Positions 41,105 through 50,088 of a stretch of DNA of 64,000 bases are shown here, in pieces; positions within the stretch are counted from its first letter, which is position 1; each line of letters begins with the position of its first letter. Origin of the DNA: Streptomyces sp. NBC_00247. Its GTDB lineage: Bacteria > Actinomycetota > Actinomycetes > Streptomycetales > Streptomycetaceae. A model generated the notes under the pieces. It saw only the letters and a program-made list of their open reading frames with translations, had not been told where the DNA came from and did no database searches. Position numbers and translations under genes: made by a program. The stretch lies in NCBI RefSeq assembly GCF_036188265.1, contig NZ_CP108093.1, forward strand, positions 5,662,001-5,726,000. The letters are read 5' to 3'.

Positions 41105-41836
41105 ATGCGCGTCGAGATCTGGTCGGACATCGCCTGCCCCTGGTGCTACATCGGGAAGGCCCGCTTCGAGAAGGGGCTGGCGGGCTTCGCCCACCGTGAC
41201 CAGGTCGAGGTGGTGCACCGCTCCTTCGAGCTGGACCCGGGACGCGCCAAGGCTGACATCGCCCTGGTCGTCGACATGCTCGCGCAGAAGTACGGCCGCT
41301 CCCGCGAGGAGGTCGTCGCGATGGAGGGCACCGTCGCCGCGAACGCGCAGGCCGAAGGGCTCGGGTATCGCAGCGAGGGCCGCGACCACGGCAGCACCTT
41401 CGACATCCACCGGCTGCTCCACCTCGCCAAGGCGCGCGGGCTCCAGGACGAGCTGCTGACCCTCGCCTACCGGGCCAACTTCGCCGAGGAGCGCTCCGTC
41501 TACGACGACGCGGTGCTGGTCGACCTCGCCGTCGAGGCGGGCCTCGACGAGACCGAGGCCCGCGCGGTGCTCGCGGACCCGAGCGCGTACGCCGACGACG
41601 TACGCGCCGACGAGCGTGAGGCGTCCGAACTCGGCGCCAACGCCGTCCCGTTCTTCGTCCTCGACCGGCGGTACGGCATCTCAGGCGGCCAGCCCTCCGA
41701 GGTCTTCGCCCAGGCCTTGGAGCAGGCGTGGAAGGACCGCGAGGTGACCGCCCTCACCCCGCTCGGCGACGACGCGGCGGCCTGCGACGCCGAGGGCGCC
41801 TGCGAGGTCCCGCAGCCGGGCGCCGCCACCGCCTGA
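41105..41836 (+). CDS. DsbA/FrnE-family thiol oxidoreductase
   Basis: 243 residues, thioredoxin fold with an inserted helical domain. The active site is at the very N-terminus, EIWSDIACPWCYIGKARFEK (CPWC), followed by HRSFELDPGRA, the FDIHRLLHLAKARG helix and the cis-Pro loop GANAVPFFVLDRRYGISGGQ. It has no signal peptide, so it is a cytoplasmic FrnE/2-hydroxychromene-isomerase-like protein that handles disulfides or thiol adducts. GGAGAGAAG lies upstream of the ATG at 41105. The C-terminus has two extra Cys (AACDAEGACEVP). Confidence 0.9.
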   Translation: MRVEIWSDIACPWCYIGKARFEKGLAGFAHRDQVEVVHRSFELDPGRAKADIALVVDMLAQKYGRSREEVVAMEGTVAANAQAEGLGYRSEGRDHGSTFDIHRLLHLAKARGLQDELLTLAYRANFAEERSVYDDAVLVDLAVEAGLDETEARAVLADPSAYADDVRADEREASELGANAVPFFVLDRRYGISGGQPSEVFAQALEQAWKDREVTALTPLGDDAAACDAEGACEVPQPGAATA

Positions 41837-41976
41837 GCGCGGCCCGGCAAGGGTGACACCCCCACCGGTCCGGCCGGTCCCGCCGAGGACGCCGTCCCGG
41901 TCGGGGGGGCGGTCTCTCCGGCTGGATCGGGCCGCGCCAGAGCGAAGTCCAGCTCCCCGATTCCCGCGCCGGTCCG

Positions 41977-42135
41977 ATGCGCACGGCCGCTCCCCACGTC
42001 AAGGTGACCCTCAAGGTCGATCCGGGCGTCGTGGCCAGGGAGGACCGGGACGCGGCGGTCCTCGTCGCCAAGAGCCGCACCATCGTCATGGAGGGCGTGG
42101 GAAGCCTCACCGAACAGTACGACTGCACGGCATGA
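41977..42135 (+). CDS. possible small protein or gene remnant
   Basis: 52 codons from the ATG at 41977: KVTLKVDPGVVAREDRDAAV, then AKSRTIVMEGVGSLTEQYDC at the end. Codon third positions are almost all G/C, unlike random frames here, and the product is not low-complexity. The same frame stays open upstream for about 20 codons (ending LPDSRAGP), which suggests the C-terminal end of a larger, decayed gene. I do not recognise the family. It lies in a 435-base gap between the FrnE-like gene and the aminotransferase-fold gene that otherwise looks empty. Confidence 0.4.
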   Translation: MRTAAPHVKVTLKVDPGVVAREDRDAAVLVAKSRTIVMEGVGSLTEQYDCTA

Positions 42136-42272
42136 CCTGACCTTCCGCCCTCCGGCCCTCCGCCGCGCGCGGTTGGTCACGCCCCGTCCGTCGCGCGCAC
42201 GGCCCGTCGACCCCGGCGAGCCGTGCCCCCGCCTCATTGACGGTACGTGGAAGTCGGCTCAGGCTGGAGCGC

Positions 42273-43367
42273 ATGGAGACCACCCCGCTGAGCCGGACGA
42301 CCGAGCCGGTCGAGACCACCCCGCTGAGCCGTGCCGCCGCCGAGGAGTTCGCGCCGGCCACCACCTACCTCAACACCGCCTTCGCGGGTCTGCTGCCCCG
42401 CCGGACCGTCGAGGCGGTCGCCGGGCTGGCCCGGGCCAACGCCGAGGGCGGGCCCGTCGGCACCGGGGACTTCGAGGTGGTGGACGCCGCACGCGCCCGG
42501 TTCGCCCGGCTGGCCGGTGTCGGGACCGACCGGGTCGCCGTCGGGACCTCGGTCGCGGTGCACGTCGGGCTGATCGCGGCCTCACTGCCCGCCTACGCCG
42601 AAGTGCTCTGTCCGGAGGGTGAGTTCAGCTCGGTGGTCGCCCCCTTCGCACACCGGAGGGACCTGCGGGTGTCGTACGCCCCGCTCGCGGAGCTGGCCGA
42701 GGCGGTACGGCCCACCACCGCGCTGGTGGCCCTCTCCGCCGTGCAGTCCTCGGACGGGCGGGTCGCCGATCTTGCCGCAGTCCGGGCCGCCGCCACCGCG
42801 CACGGGGCCCGGGTGCTGCTCGACACGACGCAGTCGGCGGGCTGGCTCGCGGTGGACGCCGGGGACTTCGACTACACGGTGACCGGCGGGTTCAAGTTCC
42901 TGCTCTGCCCGCGCGGCGCCTCGTTCCTCACGGTGACCGAACAGGCGCAGGAGTCCCTGAAGCCGATCTACGTGGGATGGGTCGCGGCCGAGGACACGGA
43001 GAACAGCACCTACGGCCCGATCGACCGACTCGCGCTCACCGCGCGGCGGTTCGACTCGGCGCCGGCCTTCCTCTCCTACTACGGGGCGGAACGCTCGCTC
43101 GCCCTGCTGGCGGAGATCGGCACCGACGCCCTGTACGCGCACGCCACCGGGCTCGCCGCCCGCTTCCGCGAAGGGCTGGCGCGCCTGGGCCACCAGGTCG
43201 TACCGGCGGAGTCGGCGATCGTCGCCGCCCCCGGACTCGGCAAGCGCCAGGCGGAGTTGAGCGCGGCCGGCATCATCGTGTCCGACCGTGCGGGCAATCT
43301 GCGGGCCGCCTTCCACCTCTACAACACCGAGGCCGACGTGGACCGGGCGCTCGACGTGCTCGGCTGA
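42273..43367 (+). CDS. class V aminotransferase-fold PLP enzyme
   Basis: 364 residues, fold type I. YLNTAFAGLLPRRTVEAVAG at the N-terminus, the cofactor Asp in ARVLLDTTQSAGWLAV and the PLP lysine in TVTGGFKFLLCPRGASFL are in the order expected for the NifS/kynureninase-like class V group. The substrate cannot be told; these enzymes include cysteine desulfurases, isopenicillin epimerase-like and aminotransferase members. GGAG lies 4 bases before the ATG at 42273. A TTGACG box at 42237 may be its -35. Confidence 0.85.
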   Translation: METTPLSRTTEPVETTPLSRAAAEEFAPATTYLNTAFAGLLPRRTVEAVAGLARANAEGGPVGTGDFEVVDAARARFARLAGVGTDRVAVGTSVAVHVGLIAASLPAYAEVLCPEGEFSSVVAPFAHRRDLRVSYAPLAELAEAVRPTTALVALSAVQSSDGRVADLAAVRAAATAHGARVLLDTTQSAGWLAVDAGDFDYTVTGGFKFLLCPRGASFLTVTEQAQESLKPIYVGWVAAEDTENSTYGPIDRLALTARRFDSAPAFLSYYGAERSLALLAEIGTDALYAHATGLAARFREGLARLGHQVVPAESAIVAAPGLGKRQAELSAAGIIVSDRAGNLRAAFHLYNTEADVDRALDVLG

Positions 43368-43396
43368 GTCCCACGACGAGGGTGCGCGGCGGGACC

Positions 43397-44449
43397 CTAC
43401 GCAGAGTCCCGCCGCACCAGTTCGGTGGGGAGGATCACCGCCGCCGGGTCCTCGCCGCCGATCTGGGCCAGCAGCACCCGGACCATCTCGGCGCTGATGC
43501 GGTCCCAGGGCTGCCGGATCGTGGTCAGCGCCGGGCGGGAGTCGAGGGCGGCCGGGGAGTCGTCGAAACCGCCCACCGCGATGTCCTCCGGCACCCGCCG
43601 CCCGGCCCGCTCCAGCGAGGTCAGTACGCCCTGCGCCATCAGGTCGGAGGCGACGAAGACCGCGTCGAGGTCCGGGGCGCGCTCCAGCAGCAGTGTCCCC
43701 GCGGCCTCGCCGCCGGCCCGGCTGTAGTCGCCCGGGACGACCAGGTCGTCGTCGACCGGCAGCCCGCACTCGGCCAGCATCTCGCGGTACCCGGCCAGCC
43801 GCTCCACACCGCCCGGGGTGTCGAGCGGGCCGCTGACCGTACCGATCCTGCGGCGCCCCGACTCGTACAGGTAGCGCACCATGTCGCGGGCGCCGTCCCG
43901 GTCGTCGGCGGCCACATAGCTGACCTTCGAGCCCTGTCCGAGCGGCTTTCCGCAGGTCACCACGGGCACCCCGGCCTCGTGGAGCTGGGCGACCACCGGG
44001 TCGCCGGAGTGGCTGGAGACCAGCAGGACGCCGTCCACGTGGCCGGCGATGTAGCGCATGTTCCGGCGCCGCTCGGCCTCCGTACCCGCGATCATCAGCA
44101 GCAGCGGGACGTCGTGCGCGGCCAGCGCACTGGTGCACCCCCGCAGCAGGACGTTGAAGTTGGGGTCCTCGAAGAAGCGTTCCTGGGGCTCCGTCAGCAG
44201 GAACGCCACCGAGTCGGAGCGGCCGGTGATCAGCGACCGGGCGTGCCGGTTGACCGTGTAACCGGTCTTGCGAATGGCCGAGTTGACCGCTTCGAGGGCG
44301 GACGGGCTGACGTTGTGGCCGCCGTTCAGCACCCGGGAGACGGTCCCGCGCGACACCCCCGCCTCGCGGGCCACGTCGTGGATCGTCGGCGGCCGGCGGC
44401 GTCCCCTTCCGGGCTGCCCGGAGAGCGGGGGAGGTTCAGTGCGGCTCAT
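43397..44449 (-). CDS. LacI-family transcriptional regulator of the galactan locus
   Basis: 350 residues. After a Pro/Arg-rich N-terminal tail, the HTH reads TIHDVAREAGVSRGTVSRVL with the hinge helix VNRHARSLITGR (LacI type), then a periplasmic-binding-protein-like effector domain (GTVSGPLDTPGGVERLAGYR, DAVFVASDLMAQGVLTSLER, VGGFDDSPAALDSRPALTTI). It is the last gene of the leftward ABC transporter operon, 67 bases after the permease. It probably represses the divergent promoter at 47.7 kb until a galactose-containing inducer is present. Confidence 0.93.
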   Translation of the reverse strand: MSRTEPPPLSGQPGRGRRRPPTIHDVAREAGVSRGTVSRVLNGGHNVSPSALEAVNSAIRKTGYTVNRHARSLITGRSDSVAFLLTEPQERFFEDPNFNVLLRGCTSALAAHDVPLLLMIAGTEAERRRNMRYIAGHVDGVLLVSSHSGDPVVAQLHEAGVPVVTCGKPLGQGSKVSYVAADDRDGARDMVRYLYESGRRRIGTVSGPLDTPGGVERLAGYREMLAECGLPVDDDLVVPGDYSRAGGEAAGTLLLERAPDLDAVFVASDLMAQGVLTSLERAGRRVPEDIAVGGFDDSPAALDSRPALTTIRQPWDRISAEMVRVLLAQIGGEDPAAVILPTELVRRDSA

Positions 44450-44516
44450 GGCGCGTGTTCTTTCGTTTTCGGGGCCCCGGGCGAAGGGGCGGGTCCGGTG
44501 GCCCCGGAGGGCATGG

Positions 44517-45410
44517 TCAGGACTTTACGGCGCCGGAGAGGAGGTCGAGACTCCAGAACCGCTGGACGACCAGGAAGAGCGCGATCAGCGGGATGATCGC
44601 CAGCAGCGCACCGGTGATCACCAGCGTATAGAGGGCCGGAGCGTTCGCTCCCTGCTGGAGCAGCGTGAAGAGCCCGAGGGTGACCGGGAACTTCTCGTCG
44701 TCGCTGAGCATGATGTACGGGAGCAGGAAGTTGTTCCAGATCGCGACGAACTGGAACAGGAACACCGTCACCAGTCCCGGCAGCATCATCGGCAGCGCGA
44801 TCGTGCGGAAGATCCGCCATTCGCCACCGCCGTCCATCCGCCCCGCCTCGATCACGTCCGGCGGCACGGCGGCCGTCGCGTAGATCCGGGCGAGGTAGAC
44901 GCCGTACGGCGAGAGGATCACGGGCAGCAGTACCGACAGGTACGAGTCCGTGAGGTCGGCCTTCGCGAGCAGCAGGTACTGCGGGACCGCCAGGATCACC
45001 GGCGGCATCAGCACCCCCGCCAGCAGGATGTTGAAGATCGTCTCCCGGCCCCGGAAGCGGTACACCGCCAGGGCGTACCCCGAGACGGCCGACACCGACG
45101 TGGAGAGCAGGGCGCCCACCCCGGCGTACAGGGCCGAGTTGCCCATCCACTTCCAGTAGACGCCGTCGCGGTACGCCGAGAGGTCGGCGACGTTGTCGCT
45201 GAACCCGGAACCGGGCAGGAAGGTGAAGGTGGAGAAGAGCTCGCTGCCGGACTTGGTCGACGCCACGACCACCCAGAGCACCGGCAGCAGGCAGTAGACG
45301 GCGCCCAGCACCAGCGCCGCGGTCGGGACCGCGGCGAAGCGCCGCGGTGCACGGGCGGCCCGGGAAGCCCGGGACGTCGGGGCGGAGACCGGGAGGGTCT
45401 GCGTGCTCAT
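44517..45410 (-). CDS. ABC sugar transporter permease (MalG-type), galactan locus
   Basis: 297 residues with six transmembrane helices (TAALVLGAVYCLLPVLWVVV first). The EAA loop reads IEAGRMDGGGEWRIFRTIAL, slightly off consensus (E-A-G). The C-terminus ALFLVVQRFWSLDLLSGAVK is typical of MalG-type proteins. The start overlaps the stop of the preceding permease by 4 bases (ATGA). Partner of the permease at 45407-46333 and the binding protein at 46330-47649. Likely substrate: galacto-oligosaccharides. Confidence 0.92.
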   Translation of the reverse strand: MSTQTLPVSAPTSRASRAARAPRRFAAVPTAALVLGAVYCLLPVLWVVVASTKSGSELFSTFTFLPGSGFSDNVADLSAYRDGVYWKWMGNSALYAGVGALLSTSVSAVSGYALAVYRFRGRETIFNILLAGVLMPPVILAVPQYLLLAKADLTDSYLSVLLPVILSPYGVYLARIYATAAVPPDVIEAGRMDGGGEWRIFRTIALPMMLPGLVTVFLFQFVAIWNNFLLPYIMLSDDEKFPVTLGLFTLLQQGANAPALYTLVITGALLAIIPLIALFLVVQRFWSLDLLSGAVKS

Positions 45411-46333
45411 CGGGCATCACCCTGCTTGCTACGGGAGTGGGCCATCCTGAGAAAGCCGAAGGACAGGGCGAGAGTGACGACGGCGATGATGACCGCCTGG
45501 GCCGCCGCCGCGTAGATGTCGTTGTTGACGAAGGCGTCCTGATAGACCTTCATCAGCGGACTCCACGTGGTGGAGAGCGAGTTGGTGAGCGGCTTGAGGG
45601 TGCTGGGCTCGCTGAACACCTGGAGCGTGGCGATGATGGAGAAGAAGAACGTCAGCACCAGCGAGGGCGCCACCATCGGGATCTTGATCCGCAGGGCGGT
45701 CTGCCACTGCGAGCAGCCGTCCAGCCGGGCCGCCTCGAAGACCTCGGCGGGGATCGCCCGGAGCGAGGTGTAGATGACGATCATGTTGAAGCCGGTGCCG
45801 CCCCAGACCGCGATGTTGGCGAGGGCGCCGTAGAGCGGCCCCCCGTCCATCAGGTCCGGCTGCGGCAGCCCGAGCCGGTCCAGCACCCAGAAGAACGGGC
45901 TGACGTCGGGCAGGTAGAGGAACCCCCACATCATCGCGGCCACCACACCCGGGATGGCGTACGGCAGGAAGATCGCCAGCCGGGTGAAGCCGCGCAGCCG
46001 GACCCGCTCGGTGTCCAGCAGCAGCGCGAACAGCAGCGCGAGGCCGAGCATCACGGGCACCACGATCAGGCCGTAGCCCAGGATGCGCAGCGCGCCGTGC
46101 AGCAGCTCGGAGTCGGAGAGGGCGTCGGTGTAGTTGGCGAGGCCGGCCCAGACCTCGTCGCGGGCGCCCTTGCCGAGGCCGAGACCCTTGACCTCGGTCC
46201 GGCGGAAGCTGAGGTAGAGCGCGTAGCCGATGGGCAGGGCGAAGAAGAGGAGGAAGAGCAGGGAGGCGGGGACCAGGAAGCCGTACGGGGCGCTCTTGAC
46301 CCTGTACGACCCCCCGCTGCGTGCGCGTGTCAC
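45407..46333 (-). CDS. ABC sugar transporter permease (MalF-type), galactan locus
   Basis: 308 residues. The GTG at 46333 overlaps the stop of the binding-protein gene by 4 bases. Six transmembrane helices starting APYGFLVPASLLFLLFFALP; the EAA loop is FEAARLDGCSQWQTALRIKI. It forms the channel with the next gene product. Upstream in-frame codons lie within the binding-protein gene and are not used. Confidence 0.92.
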   Translation of the reverse strand: MTRARSGGSYRVKSAPYGFLVPASLLFLLFFALPIGYALYLSFRRTEVKGLGLGKGARDEVWAGLANYTDALSDSELLHGALRILGYGLIVVPVMLGLALLFALLLDTERVRLRGFTRLAIFLPYAIPGVVAAMMWGFLYLPDVSPFFWVLDRLGLPQPDLMDGGPLYGALANIAVWGGTGFNMIVIYTSLRAIPAEVFEAARLDGCSQWQTALRIKIPMVAPSLVLTFFFSIIATLQVFSEPSTLKPLTNSLSTTWSPLMKVYQDAFVNNDIYAAAAQAVIIAVVTLALSFGFLRMAHSRSKQGDAR

Positions 46334-47649
46334 TCGGAGACTCCGAAGCCCTGCTTCTTCAGGTCGGCGACCGTGGCGTCCTGCATCGCGGTCAGCGCCG
46401 CGCCGAAGTCGGACTTGTCCTTGGCGGCCTTGGCGAAACCGTCCTTGAAGGCGGTGTACGCGACGTTGACGTTGGGGCCCCAGGCGGCGGGCGCGGTGCC
46501 CTTCGCGATCTCGGCCGCCGTGGTGTAGAAGTCCGGCTGGTTGGAGAAGTACGCCGGGGCCTCGGCGAGCGCGCCCCCGGTCTGCGCGGCGGTCGCGGCG
46601 GGGTAGATGCCGGACTCCTTCACCAGCGCGGCGAGCGCGGTGGGGTCGGTGTTGAGCCACTTGGCGAACTTCGCCGCCGCGCCCTTGTTCTTCGAGTCGT
46701 TGGTGACGGCGGTGGAGGAACCGCCCCAGCTGCCGGTGACGTTCTCGCCGGCGGTCCACTGGGGGAGCGGGGCCATGGCCCACTTGCCCGCCGTGTCGGG
46801 GGCCGCCGTGGTCAGGGTGCCCGGGGCCCAGACCGCGCTGACCCAGGCGATCTGCTTGCCGGTGTCGAGCGCCTTGTTCCAGGCGGGGGTGTACATCGGC
46901 TGGTTGTCGATCGCCCCCTCCTTCACCAGGCCGCCCCAGAAGTCGGCGACCTTCTGCGTGGCCGGGTCGTCGATGGCGACCTTCCAGGTGTCGTCACCGG
47001 TGGTCCACCACTGGGCGCCCGCCTGCTGGGCGAGGCCCGCGAAGAGCCCGGAGTCGTTCGAGGAGAACGTCGTCAGGTCGGTGTCCGGCGACTTCTTCTT
47101 CAGCGCGCGGGCCGTCTCGGCGAACTCGTCCCAGGTGGTCGGGACCGTCAGCCCGTACTTCTTGAACAGGTCCTCGCGGTAGTAGAACATCAGCGGGCCG
47201 GAGTCCTGCGGCAGCGCGTACAGGGCGTCCGTCCCCAGCGTCGCCTGCTGCCATATCCCGTCCGCGAACGCGCTCTCGGCGTCGCCCGCCTCCTTCGAGA
47301 TGTCCGCGAGGACGTCGTTGGAGACCAGCGTGGGCAGTGCCTGGTACTCCGCCTGCACCAGGTCGGGGGCCTTGTGCGCCTTGGCCGCGGTGATGATCTT
47401 GGTGACCAGGTCGTCGCCCGACGCCTGCTTCTTCACCGTGACCGTGATGCCCTCCTTCTTGCCCTCGCCCTTGTTCCAGATGTCCGCGACCTTGTCGAGG
47501 CCGGGCGCCCAGGACCAGTACGTGAGCTGGGCGGGACCCGCGGCGGCGGGCGCGTCCCCCTTCCCGTCGTCCGACGAGCCGCAGCCGGAGAGGAGGGCGG
47601 AGGCGGCGAGGACGACGGCCGTGGACAACGCGACGTTGCGGTGCTTCAT
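46330..47649 (-). CDS. ABC sugar-binding lipoprotein, galactan locus
   Basis: 439 residues. Lipoprotein signal with lipobox LLSGC (Cys about 23) and an Asp/Ala linker. The family 1 solute-binding fold shows YWSWAPGLDKVADIWNKGEG, ALPQDSGPLMFYYREDLFKK, PTTWDEFAETARALKK and ENVTGSWGGSSTAVTNDSKN. First gene of the leftward operon. With GH42 and GH53 encoded divergently, the ligand is probably beta-1,4-galacto-oligosaccharides released from galactan. No ATPase gene is present. Confidence 0.93.
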   Translation of the reverse strand: MKHRNVALSTAVVLAASALLSGCGSSDDGKGDAPAAAGPAQLTYWSWAPGLDKVADIWNKGEGKKEGITVTVKKQASGDDLVTKIITAAKAHKAPDLVQAEYQALPTLVSNDVLADISKEAGDAESAFADGIWQQATLGTDALYALPQDSGPLMFYYREDLFKKYGLTVPTTWDEFAETARALKKKSPDTDLTTFSSNDSGLFAGLAQQAGAQWWTTGDDTWKVAIDDPATQKVADFWGGLVKEGAIDNQPMYTPAWNKALDTGKQIAWVSAVWAPGTLTTAAPDTAGKWAMAPLPQWTAGENVTGSWGGSSTAVTNDSKNKGAAAKFAKWLNTDPTALAALVKESGIYPAATAAQTGGALAEAPAYFSNQPDFYTTAAEIAKGTAPAAWGPNVNVAYTAFKDGFAKAAKDKSDFGAALTAMQDATVADLKKQGFGVSE

Positions 47650-47693
47650 GGATTTCCCCTGACGAGAACCGAGGGTGCAGCGCGGGAACTGCG

Positions 47694-47709
47694 CTGTGAG
47701 CGTTCACAG
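47694..47709. promoter_or_regulatory. LacI-type operator in the galactan divergent promoter
   Basis: ctgtgagcgttcacag: perfect 6-bp arms (ctgtga/tcacag) around a central CG, the classic LacI/GalR layout. It overlaps the -10 region of the leftward promoter and lies 45 bases before the binding-protein start codon. Confidence 0.8.
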
Positions 47710-47736
47710 TAGAGAAACGGAACCGACACTTGTCAA
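47706..47736 (-). promoter_or_regulatory. leftward promoter of the ABC/lacI operon
   Basis: On the minus strand TTGACA (47736-47731) is followed by TCTACT at 17-bp spacing (47713-47708), or TACTGT at 19 bp. It is a consensus -35. The -10 is covered by the LacI-type operator. A rightward TTGTCA...TATCTT pair (47730-47760, 19-bp spacing) may serve the GH42 gene, giving back-to-back promoters. Confidence 0.65.
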
Positions 47737-47972
47737 TGGTTGTAACTGTGCGGTTATCTTGGCTCCACACCACAGACCGGTTGTGTGCACGTTCCCAGAG
47801 TCGTGCACAGAAGGGCCCAGAAGGGCGTCGTCGCAGGGCGGCGGCGCCCAGCGCGGAACACGCCCTGCAAGACCGTCCGGTCGAGGTGTATCCGTACCGC
47901 CCGGTGACGGGCCGCCGCCGTGCCCCGGCGACGGGCGACCGTCGTCACCGCCGAGAACGCCAGGAGACCCCC

Positions 47973-50006
47973 ATGCCCCACACCACTCCCCGAGGTCTGG
48001 ACCGGCTCGCCTTCGGCGGCGACTACAACCCGGAGCAGTGGCCCGAGGAGATCTGGCCCGAGGACGTGCGGCTCATGCGTGAGGCCGGCGTGACCATGGT
48101 CAGCATCGGGATCTTCTCCTGGGCGCTGCTCGAACCCGAGCCCGGCGTCTACGACTTCGGCTGGCTCGACCGCGTGATCGACCTGCTCCACGAGGGCGGC
48201 GTCCGCGTCGACCTCGGCACTCCGACCGTCGCCCCGCCCGCCTGGTTCTACCGCGCCCACCCCGAGGCGCTCCCGGTGAACCGCGACGGGGTCAGGTACG
48301 CCTTCGGCTCACGCGGCGCCATCTGCCACAGCAACCCCGACTACCGCGCCGCCGCCGCCCGTATCACCGAGGAGCTCGGCCGCCGTTACGCCGGCCACCC
48401 CGCCCTCGCCCTCTGGCACGTCCACAACGAGTACGGCGTCCCCGTCTCGGCCTGCTACTGCGACAACTGCGCCGCCCACTTCCGGCGTTGGCTCACCGCC
48501 CGCCACGGATCGGTCGACGCCGTCAACAAGGCCTGGGGCACCGCCTTCTGGGGGCAGCGCTACCGCACCCTCGACGAGATCGACCCGCCGCGCACCACCC
48601 CCACCGTCGGCAACCCCTCCCAGCAGCTGGACTACCGCCGCTTCGCCGACGCCACCCTGCGGGAGAACTTCACCGCCGAACGCGACATCCTGCACCGGCT
48701 CGCCCCGGGCATCCCCGTCACCACCAACTTCATGACCGCGCTCAGCCAGTGCGACTCCATCGACTACTGGGCCTGGGGCCGCGAGGTCGACCTCGTCACC
48801 AACGACCACTACCTGATCACCGACGGCCGCCGCACCCACGTCAACCTCGCGATGGCCGCCGACCTCACCCGCTCCGTCGCGGGCGGCGCCCCCTGGCTCC
48901 TCCTCGAACACTCCACCAGCGGCGTCAACTGGCAGCCCCGCAACCCCGCGAAGAGCCCCGGCGAGATGGCCCGCAACAGTCTCGCGCACGTGGCCCGCGG
49001 CTCGGACGGCGCGATGTTCTTCCAGTGGCGGCAGTCCCGCGGCGGTGCCGAGAAGTTCCACTCCGCGATGCTGCCGCACGGCGGCACCGACACCCGGATC
49101 TGGCGCGAGGTCAGCCGCCTCGGTGCCGACCTCGGCCTCCTCGACGGAATCCGGGGCAGCCGCACGGTCGCCGACGCCGCGATGGTCTGGGACTGGCAGT
49201 CCTGGTGGGCCCAGTCCCTGGAGTGGCGTCCGAGCCAGGACCACGACGCCCGCGAGCGCGCCGACGCGTACTACCTCTCGCTCTACGACCGCCACCTCAC
49301 CGTGGACTTCGCCCACCCCGAGGCCGACCTCTCGGCCTACCCGCTGGTCGTCGTACCCGCCCTCTACCTCGCCACCGAACAGGCGGGCGAGAACCTGCGC
49401 CGCTACGTCGAAGGCGGCGGCACCCTCGTCGTCTCGTACTTCTCCGGCATCGTGGACGCCGACGACAACGTCCACCCCGGTGCCTACCCCGGTGTACTGC
49501 GGGACGTCCTCGGCCTGACCGTCGAGGAGTTCTCCCCGCTCGGCGAGGGCGACACCGTCCGCCTCGTCACCCCGGAGGGTGCCCCCGAGGGCCCCGCGCT
49601 CACCGGCGACCTCTGGTCGGACGTGGTCATTCCGTGCGGTGCCGAGACCGTGTGGTCCTACACCGACGGGGTCGCCGCCGGACGCCCCGCCGTCACCCGC
49701 AACCGCCTCGGCGACGGCACCGCCTGGTACGTCTCCACCCGGCTCTCCGGACCCGACCTCGACGCCGTGCTGGACCGCGCCTGCGAGGACGCCCGGATCG
49801 CCCCGCGCACCGCGCTCCCGCACGACGTGGAGGTGGTCCGCCGCACCGGGGAGACCGGCAGCCACCTCTTCGTCATCAACCACACCGAGGGCGACACCAA
49901 GGTTCCGCTGGAGACCCCCGGCACCGAACTCCTCACCGGCGAGCCCGCCGCCGGACACCTCGCCGTCCCGGCGGGCGCGGTCCGCGTCGTACGGCTCGAC
50001 GCCTGA
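47973..50006 (+). CDS. family 42 beta-galactosidase
   Basis: 677 residues, full family length, no signal peptide. LAFGGDYNPEQWPEEIWPED is the GH42 opening. The acid/base Glu is in LALWHVHNEYGVPVSACYCD, followed by the zinc-type Cys cluster (CYCDNC). The nucleophile Glu is in APWLLLEHSTSGVNWQPRNP. The trimerisation domain (about 390-600) and a short C-terminal beta domain follow. It would hydrolyse galacto-oligosaccharides brought in by the ABC importer encoded divergently. CAGGAGA lies 6 bases before the ATG at 47973. Confidence 0.95.
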   Translation: MPHTTPRGLDRLAFGGDYNPEQWPEEIWPEDVRLMREAGVTMVSIGIFSWALLEPEPGVYDFGWLDRVIDLLHEGGVRVDLGTPTVAPPAWFYRAHPEALPVNRDGVRYAFGSRGAICHSNPDYRAAAARITEELGRRYAGHPALALWHVHNEYGVPVSACYCDNCAAHFRRWLTARHGSVDAVNKAWGTAFWGQRYRTLDEIDPPRTTPTVGNPSQQLDYRRFADATLRENFTAERDILHRLAPGIPVTTNFMTALSQCDSIDYWAWGREVDLVTNDHYLITDGRRTHVNLAMAADLTRSVAGGAPWLLLEHSTSGVNWQPRNPAKSPGEMARNSLAHVARGSDGAMFFQWRQSRGGAEKFHSAMLPHGGTDTRIWREVSRLGADLGLLDGIRGSRTVADAAMVWDWQSWWAQSLEWRPSQDHDARERADAYYLSLYDRHLTVDFAHPEADLSAYPLVVVPALYLATEQAGENLRRYVEGGGTLVVSYFSGIVDADDNVHPGAYPGVLRDVLGLTVEEFSPLGEGDTVRLVTPEGAPEGPALTGDLWSDVVIPCGAETVWSYTDGVAAGRPAVTRNRLGDGTAWYVSTRLSGPDLDAVLDRACEDARIAPRTALPHDVEVVRRTGETGSHLFVINHTEGDTKVPLETPGTELLTGEPAAGHLAVPAGAVRVVRLDA

Positions 50007-50088
50007 GGAAGCACCACCCTCACCACCCGTCTCACCAGCACCAGGAACCACCCCCGTATCCCGCGCAACGGTCGAAGGGACATCGACG

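Noticed and set aside
41853..42140. 95-codon frame in the gap after the FrnE-like gene
   Set aside because: The product is low-complexity Arg/Pro/Gly. The frame at 41977-42135 on the same strand has much better codon bias.
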